64,000 bases of DNA from Bathynomus jamesi (taxonomy: Eukaryota > Arthropoda > Malacostraca > Isopoda > Cirolanidae), in NCBI GenBank assembly GCA_023014485.1, contig JAJOZX010001076.1:627001-691000 (forward strand), written 5' to 3'. Below, in pieces: positions 57,038 through 64,000 of the stretch (position 1 is its first letter; every line of letters starts with the position of its first letter). Under the pieces are notes generated by a model. That model was given only the letters and a program-made list of their open reading frames with translations, did no database searches and was not told where the DNA came from. A program made the position numbers and the translations under genes.

Positions 57038-57197
57038 CCTGGCATCGGGTCACCAGTGTCGGCGAGATGAAATGTTAATATTCTTTAACCGTATTCTCCG
57101 TAATGTCGACAAGGAGAGTTTAACCCGTTTAATTTATCTCAGATCCTGGCATCGGTCGACAATGTCGGAAGGGAGAGATAAATGTTGTTATTACATC

Positions 57198-57665
57198 TTC
57201 CTCTTCCCTGCCTCCCACTGCAGAGGAGGTGTTCGATTACGCCTCGCTCGGTGCGCAGTTCTCCCCCCTCCCACCGAAGAAGGAGAGGCACGCACGGCCG
57301 TCAGGTTATAAACACCTTAACAGACCCTCACCAAGCCACAGCGTAAGGTTGTGCTACCCATCCCCCAGGCAGGCGAACCCTGCCTCAGGGAGATCGAGGG
57401 AGGAGGACGACGGGTGGGTAACTGTTAACAGGCGCCCTTCCAAAAGGTTTCCTCAACCAGTCTCCGCGGCGAGGCCACCGATGGGGAATCTCTTCCTCTT
57501 TGTGTCGCGAATTCAGCTCTCTCGAAATCTCCGTATTATAACTCATTTAAAGTAATAATTAAAGGTGTAAATGCGCATTTCAACCTGTAAAACATGAGTC
57601 AATGGCCAGACGGAATTATTGTTAAGGAGTTTATTCACTTTTCCAGGAGATTTGATAACAGGCAA

Positions 57666-57708
<43 letters not shown>

Positions 57709-57787
57709 GGCGCCCTAACGGTAATGCCTGAAAGTTGTACTGTGTATAATAATAATAATCTTACTAATAATAAATTCTCTATCAGTC
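57198..57787 (+). pseudogene. Possible LINE ORF1 fragment and (AAT)n
   Basis: 57229-57555 reads, over two frames, EEVFDYASLGAQFSPLPPKK and EEDDGWVTVNRRPSKRFPQP, a Pro/Arg-rich segment similar to N-terminal parts of LINE ORF1 proteins. It precedes a LINE ORF2, which supports that reading. An (AAT)n microsatellite of about 13 units lies at 57669-57708. Confidence 0.4.
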
Positions 57788-59321
57788 ATGGCGGATAACT
57801 TGTTGAAAATAGTCTCATATAATGTAAGGTCAGTGAGGAATTCAACTGTAGATGTTCATAAAATCTGCGACAGTGCAGATTTGATACTCCTGCAGGAGCA
57901 CTGGCTACCTAAGCAAGAGCTAAAATTCCTCTCTACCATCCATGATGACTTTATGTACCATGCGTCATCAGCAGTAGACTTGTCAGATGAATTAATGTAC
58001 GGTAGGCCTTTTGGTGGTGTTGCTTTCTTAAGGAAAAATTTGTCAAAACATATAAAATTTTTAACAAGCGATAATGTAAGGTTGTTAGGCATTGAATTAC
58101 AAGTGAACAAAGATTGCATATTAATTGTAAACTGCTATTTACCATATAACAACGGCAGTAATCTAGATGAATACATTGATTTGCTGTACAAAATTAAGTC
58201 ATTATCAGATAACCACAAATATTCTCACTGTATAATAATGGGGGACTTTAACGCACATGTGAACTCGGAATTCTTTGTAGAATTGGGTAACATGTGCGAG
58301 TCGGACAATTTAAGTATAAGTGATGTACTGTAGATGTATTAGGGGTAGCCAGTGGTAATTTTACATACGTTAGTGATATGAGATGAGTGGTACCACCAGG
58401 TGGATTGATCATTGTCTCACTAGTAATAATCTAAAGGATCGAATTGTTAGAGTTCATATTCTGCATGATTTCCTTCTTTCTGATCATAGACCATTAGAAA
58501 TATTAATTAACGTTACCAATTTATGCGCAACACGACTTAACAAGAACTCAATAGGTAAGAATAATCGCGTCGATTGGTCCAATGTTACGATGCAGCAGAG
58601 AATAGAATAGAAAGACAGAACAAGTCACCTCTTTAATAATTTAGAAATTTTGCACCTTGCCTGTAATAATCCTTGCTCAAATGATTCTCACTGTAAACTC
58701 ATAGATAGGTATTACAGTAAGATAATATCCCTGTTAAGAGAAGCAGGAAGCCCCCTGATTAAATCTTACAACTATCATACTAAGATTATTCCTGGATGGA
58801 ATGATTTTATTGCCCCCCTGAAGAGGGAATCGAAAGACGCCTATGATTTGTGGTGCTTTCATGGTAGACCCAGATTAGGACCAGTATACTTGAATATGTG
58901 TAGAAGTCGGGGTCAGTATAAGGCGGCCATAAGGCGATGTAAATAGGAAGAAGAGTCTATTCGAGCATCAAAAGCCTGTGAAGCTCGCATAAATAACGAT
59001 AATAAAAAATTTTGGGAATTTGTTAAGAATCAAACGGGTGTCAGAAATGTCCTCCCTCCGACAATCGATGGGGTGTCAGGGGAGGATGAAATTGCAAAGC
59101 TGTGGAAAAACCACTATTCTAACATTCTTAACAGTGTGAGTAGGGATAATCTTAAGATAGATTGCAGCGAAACGATTGTGGGAGGGACAAGGGAAAATAC
59201 TTTGATATCATTTTCTGAAGTAAAGAGGTTAATTAAAGAGTTAAAGACTGGTTCTGCGCAGGGGTAGATGACTTATTGATGAGCACTTAAAATATGCAAA
59301 TGACGTAGTATGTCTGCATAT

Positions 59322-62300
59322 TAGGGTGCTCCAAAAAAACAACATGATTTTGAATATTTGCTCCCCAGTTATTTTCTCATTGCTATCATGCTTCTGAATA
59401 CTTTTGGGAATTTTTAGCTCGATCCTAACATATTAAGCCTTGCCACCAGCCTCATGTAAAATTGAGGTTTTGTGATTTTCGAATTATGCAATTAGGTCTG
59501 ATTTGTAGGTATTATTACTTAAGATTAAGTTACATAAACCTCATAAAAATAAATTAGGGTTAATTAGAATTGATTTAAAAATACAAAGCATTGATATAGT
59601 ATAAGTGTATGTGCAAAAAAAACAAACAAAGACGAGCTTAAAATTTGGTATTTCTTCTTATTTCTAGGGAAATTAGATGAAGATTGGCCTTTACCGAGGT
59701 TTATGCCCCCTCACTCCTGCGTAATTGTTTATAACTGTAGCCATCAGGTTTAGTTTTGTTTTAGCAGGAGTGGGCCTCTTCCTTTTGGCAGTTATAAACA
59801 GTCCGTTTTGATCTTATTTTGATTTTATAGAAGATGGTTTAGTGTCCCTTTCTTGAAATCAGGAATTAGTTTCCTGTGGCGCTCTACAACCTGAAGCATG
59901 TACTGTCTTTGGGGCTCGTCCTTGGTAATGTTATTTGAGTAATCTTGAATGAACTTCACAGCTCTTTCTGCAAGATCATTTACTACTTTAACACTTCTAA
60001 CATATTCAAATGCTTTTTTATATTCAGAATCTACGTTCCACTCACTTGGGTCCTTTGTCATCCATTCCATATCTATTCCCAGAGTTTGTAAAAGAAACAT
60101 AGAGTTTACTCCAATCAGCGAAATTAATTTCGTCGAAGAGTTTAATTTAGGGAAAGTGGGAACTCCCATTTTAAAACTGTTTACTTTTTTCATCTTCATA
60201 ATTTTTTTAGCTATTTGGCGCTTTTCAGAGATCTCAATTTTATTTGAAAACAGTGAAAATGAAGCTAACTCTTCTGTCATATACCAAAAATGTCTTTCAA
60301 AGGTTTTTATAGCTGCTGAGGCCACATCTGAATCAATTTTACAATAAGAATTTAAATCGTGCCATAATTTTAGGTCATTTATTGCAGCATCACCTGCATT
60401 GGTAGCTGATAACCAGAGTTGTATATAAAAAAGCGATGTGAATGTGCAAAAGCGTTCAAGATTTTTTATTTTTTTGGAATCGTACCCAAGTTGACCACTG
60501 AAAGCAAACATTTTAACCGCATACAAAATGTACGCCATCCACCTTGCATGGTGATATGCTCCTGGCTTTAACCAATGCACACCACGAGGCGGAGTCCCTC
60601 CCAAGAGAATAAGCATAAGTCCCGCACACTCTTTGTAATCTTCTCTTGGTAATGATTTTTTGTCAGAACTTTGGGTCAACGTTTCTTGAAGAAATTTTTT
60701 AACATCTTCACAACGAGATTTTAAGGATCGATCTTTAAATTAAAGAATTTTGAAATTTTCTTTGTTGATGGTATTCCAAAACTTCTGAAAATTTTTAAAT
60801 CTAAATTATTTGGACTACTTGTATCGCCGAAAAGTTTTGACCAAACTGCTTGCAAGATTCTTTCCAGTATGTGGTGTCTACAAGCAAAAAAGTTTTTTTT
60901 GGAATAATTCTTCTAATTTTACACAGGCTCCATTTTTCCAGCCGGAGATGGACGCCGTAGTGTCAAAAACAAGACCATATATATTGGATTCGACTTTCCA
61001 TTCAGCTACTAGAGAATGAGTAGCATTCGCTTGTGTATTACCAGTGCCATCGATGATTTTTGGAACGCCAAGGAGCTTTCCCTCTTCATATCCTGGGTCA
61101 CCAGATATCAGCACTCCTAATCTTTCATCATCTTCATGCAAAATTTTTCCATCCCAATGAAGATTACAAAATTTTGGGCATACAAAATTACTTTTGATTT
61201 CTTCGCCTTTTTCTTGCCGCACTATTTTACTTGCTGTCCTCGTACTTGTTTTAGACAAAGTGATATTCTCCAAATCAACTCCCCCTCTGTTGCGATGGCA
61301 GCCATAAGTGCAGTTCTTTGGCCAGAAGATAAATTTAAACGATCAGCCATTTCAGATATTTTTTTAACCTTTGAATGGGTTTCGTGGAAGTTCTAGTGTG
61401 ATAGTTTTCGAACGCTTTCTTTTTGATTTTTTATCAGAATTTGAAATCACATTTTCATCATTATCACTATCATCTAGTTCTAAATAATCTTCATCAACAA
61501 TGTCTATCTCATCGTTAAGTTCGCTAGTTGAAGCCTCTTGTAGCTCTCTTCTTCGCATGTCTGTCTCCATTCTGTAAGTGAAATTCTCTTCCCTATTCCT
61601 TTTAGCTTGAACCTTTTTTGAATACTTTTTATCTATGGATCCCAAAAGAACTTTTCTACCCTCTTTCATTACATTTATGAAATGAATATCCTCTTTTTTC
61701 TGTTCTGTCGTCCTCAACCGATCAGTTTGAACTCTGCGTTCAGCATCTTTATGGGCAATAAAAAAATAGGAGTTAAGGTCTCTAACAAAATTTTCTTCCT
61801 TTACCTTGTTGGAATTGGAACCTTTCTTTTTTTGGAGTGTCCTATAATTCTCGTAAAGGTCTAAAATCTTTTTCTTGACTTTATCTTTACGTTGTGTTTC
61901 GATTCCTGATTTCATCCACTACTTTTCTGTATCTTCTAATACTTTTTCAGCAATTGTACCGTTAAAATTTCTAAATTTCTCTTTCTTCATTGGTCCATCT
62001 TTTAGGTAGAAAAAATAGCGTAAAATGTCCCCCTTCCTTGGGATTCGAACATCAGAGAGTTTTTCGATAGGCTTTTCTATTAGCCATATTATATCATCTT
62101 TCCTTAAGGAAATATTTGAATTATCCGTTGATTTTTTATTTGGATCATCTTCATTATTATTACCGTTTCCCTCTGCCATTGAAAAGTAATTAATTATTGC
62201 TCTTCTTGACAAAAAATAAGTATTAAATTTTGTAATAATTATTTAAGTTTATATAAACTCAAGTAAAACTACGATTTATTTAATAAATACGCTATTTATG

Positions 62301-62514
62301 ATAGGTAAATCTGAAAAAAAAAATGCAAGTATTAAGTATAATAAATTAATTCAATAAAGCATATTTTTCAGCTGCCTGGTGGCAAGGTTTAGTATGTTTC
62401 AATGTAACTAATATTTTTTTCTGGCATTAATATGATATAAAAGAATGAGAAGAAGCCCGGGGAGCAAAGTTTCATGAGCTTTTTTCAACATCTTTTAATT
62501 TTCGGAGCACCCTC
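59322..62514 (-). mobile_element. hAT-like transposon of an unplaced group, copy B
   Basis: Ends [T/G]AGGGTGCTCC as inverted repeats; exact 8-bp duplications CTGCATAT at 59314-59321 and 62515-62522. Removing it and one duplication joins the LINE reading through His-Ile-Ser. One minus-strand gene (59825-62212) fills it. Confidence 0.88.
59825..62212 (-). pseudogene. Unplaced hAT-like transposase, copy B
   Basis: Starts MSRRAIINYFSMAEGN; N-terminal region with IIWLIEKPIEKL and VRIPRKGDILRYFFYLKDGP; in-frame stop at 61916-61918; Lys/Glu-rich middle ending KSKRKRSKTITLELP; frameshift near 61363; then NLHWDGKIL, LLGVPKIIDGTGNTQA, GLVFDTTASISGW, ACRHHILERILQAVW; break near 60700-60878; LLGGTPPRGVHWLKPGAYHH, ARWMAYILYAVKMFAFSGQL, EYVRSVKVVNDLAERAVKFI, NITKDEPQRQYMLQVVERHR, stop at about 59825. 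The motif order equals copy A at 41733-43917, with low overall identity. Probable acidic residues (HWDGK, FDT, AERA) are conserved in both. Inactive through stops and frameshifts. Confidence 0.68.
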
Positions 62515-63786
62515 CTGCATATATCATTGCTCCTATCAGCCATGCTTGCTCATAGCTATATCCCTGCAGAGTTCATGAGGGTATATATCTTGCCCCTGGT
62601 CAAAAATAAGTACGGAGACATTCTGTCCAGCAATAATTACAGGCCTATTGCTGTTGCTTCCTGCTTCTCGAAACTACTAGAAAAACTCTTGTTACGCCGA
62701 TTAAATGATTTCCTATGGACATCTAATCAGTTTGGCTTTAAAAGGTCTCACTCAACTGACCTCTGCATCTGTGTACTTAAAGAAACAATATCTAAATACA
62801 ATGACAGTAATTCAACTATTTATAGCTGTTTCCTAGATATAAGTAAGGCATATGATAGTGTGAACCACAATATTTTATTTGAAAAACTAGAACACAAGAA
62901 GGTTCTCATGTACATATTAAACGTATTGAAGTTTGAGTATTCCCACCAATCTTTCACCGTTAGGTGGGGCAATGTACTATCCGAGTGTTTTGCCTCCTTT
63001 TGCCGGGTGAGACAAGGCTCCTTGCTCTCCCCTATGCTGTTTAATGTGTATATTGACGGATTAATTGCTTCACTTAATGAGGCAACAGTGGGATGTTGTA
63101 TAAATAACACAAGGATAAATAACTCAGTTTATGCCGATGATATGGTGTTAATAAGTCCCTCTGTTAAAGGTCTGGATCGGCTACTAAAAGTCTGCGAAGT
63201 GTATTCGCAGAAACATGATATTCTTTTTAATGTTACAAAAACTAAGGTTATGCAATTTCATCCTAAAAGCTGTAATCAGCCAGCTGATATAAGGTTTAAA
63301 ATGAATGGTGAAGTAATTGAGGAAGTACAAGAGTTTAAGTATTTGGGTCAAACTATTACCAGCTCCTCGAGTGATGACTCGGATATAAGAAAACAATCTC
63401 GAAGCCTGTGTGCTAAAGCGAATATGACCATAAGGAACTTTTGATTCTGTACAAGTGAAGCTAAAGACACTCTTTCGTACTTTCTGCAGTAATATATACG
63501 GACAGCAACTCTGGGTGAATTATAAAAAAGGTTCTGGCAGAACTCTAAATTTACTGTACAACAGGTCTTTTAGACTCTTACATAAATTACCCCCAAGATA
63601 CTCAGCTTCACAAATGTTTGCCACCCGCAATGTCCCGAGCTTCCCGGAGGTAACAAGACGTGCTCAACACAGTCTAACGCAAAGAATTAAAAAATCAACC
63701 AACCCGATCATCCAAGCTATCCATGAGTCCTGCCATTTATCCTCTGAGGTATGGACTTCTTGGTACGTAAACGTCTGTCTGTAGCT

Positions 63787-63921
63787 CCACTTAACTTCGA
63801 CATTACAGTACTATTTCTAATCAATTGTATATATATTTCTATCCTTAGTATATGAACTGTCAGTGTATTAATAATATTTGTCATATGGACTACAGTCTGC
63901 CAATAAACCTTTTCATTTTCA

Positions 63922-63959
<38 letters not shown>
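63787..63959. other. LINE 3' UTR and TA tract
   Basis: 3' UTR sequence shared with the copy ending at 18001 (minus), including AATAAACC at about 63902, followed by (TA)n at 63926-63959. Confidence 0.7.
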
Positions 63960-63962
<3 letters not shown>

Positions 63963-64000
63963 GGCGTCCCAAAAAAATGTATACACACTTTAACAGCTGA
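63960..64000 (+). mobile_element. Start of a Tc1/mariner element, cut by the window end
   Basis: CAGGGCGTCCCAAAAAAATG directly after TA, followed by TATACACACTTT: the usual terminal repeat of a mariner-type family. The rest lies outside the window. Confidence 0.75.

Larger units (their letters stand above)
53332..57197 (-). mobile_element. LTR retroelement without recognisable pol
   Basis: Minus-oriented: partial 5' LTR 57057-57197, primer binding site 57038-57055 (TGGTGACCCGATGCCAGG on the element strand), internal region, polypurine tract GGGAGGGGAG at 53999-54008, 3' LTR 53332-53993. The 5' LTR is cut at 57197. The internal 3 kb holds no RT, integrase or protease motifs, so this is a non-autonomous (LARD-like) element. 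The solo LTR at 50610-51594 is the same family and has about 310 bp more. Confidence 0.7.
57788..63786 (+). pseudogene. Rex1-like LINE ORF2, split by a DNA transposon
   Basis: Endonuclease 57788-58590: MADNLLKIVSYNVRSVRN, ADLILLQEHWLPKQELK, HCIIMGDFNAHVN, then in another frame RWIDHCLTSNN and LLSDHRPLEI. Linker 58650-59270: IIPGWNDFIAPLKRESKDAY, NKKFWEFVKNQTG. After the transposon (59322-62514) RT resumes in phase: LILPLVKNKYG-like, NNYRPIAVASCFSKLLEKL, FGFKRSHSTD, FLDISKAYDSVNHN, VRQGSLLSPMLFNVYIDGL, SVYADDMVLISPS (catalytic DD), EFKYLGQTITSS, then a frame change at 63441 and the C-terminus to 63784. Stops at 58331, 58608 and 58943 show decay. Clade by resemblance only. Confidence 0.8.

Overview
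This is a stretch of animal nuclear genome made almost entirely of transposable elements (TEs) nested inside one another. I see no conventional single-copy host gene, no rRNA and no CRISPR. Almost every recognisable protein is a TE protein or a remnant, and the spacers are AT-rich with many long (TA)n tracts. The mixture (CR1-, jockey- and Rex1-like LINEs, Penelope-like elements with a GIY-YIG domain, Mag-like Gypsy, hAT, Tc1/mariner, Tigger) fits an arthropod. The jockey-type LINE at 11.5-12.4 kb resembles copies I associate with decapod crustaceans, so a decapod is my best guess, by inference only.

Layout. 0-9.5 kb: 3' tail of a CR1-like LINE, then two further LINEs on the minus strand whose ORF1 carries an SGNH/GDSL esterase domain. 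They are separated by a mariner pseudogene and broken by a foldback element (3272-3915) and two hAT elements (5264-6102, 8748-8949), each with an 8-bp target duplication. 9.5-19.9 kb: diverged tandem repeats, jockey-like fragments, a LINE split into three pieces, a second foldback element (15206-15737) and a Tigger remnant. 20.0-23.5 kb: a possible DNA transposon carrying a spliced gene of unknown function with cysteine clusters. 23.5-35.7 kb: a Rex1-like LINE split by a complete Gypsy element (25645-33686), itself split by a hAT (29842-31845), itself holding a palindrome and a tRNA-headed SINE. 36-41.3 kb: further hATs and a head-to-head pair of Penelope-like copies. 41.4-44.2 kb and 59.3-62.5 kb: two members of a hAT-like transposon group I cannot place. 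44.8-49.7 kb: a CR1-like LINE and a second head-to-head Penelope-like pair carrying a mariner. 49.7-57.2 kb: a hAT MITE, a solo LTR, an orphan LTR with primer binding site, and an LTR element without recognisable pol. 57.2-63.9 kb: a Rex1-like LINE split by the second unplaced transposon. A mariner end closes the window.

The genes do not form a pathway. What the region records is insertion history: in several cases removing an element plus one target duplication makes the host reading frame continuous again, which fixes both boundaries and relative ages. Most hosts are dead (stops, frameshifts, internal deletions). The points most worth following are the two poorly placed transposon groups, the family-specific hexamer arrays beside the ends of four hAT families, the repeated hammerhead-like motif of the Penelope-like copies and the perfect 116-bp-arm palindrome.
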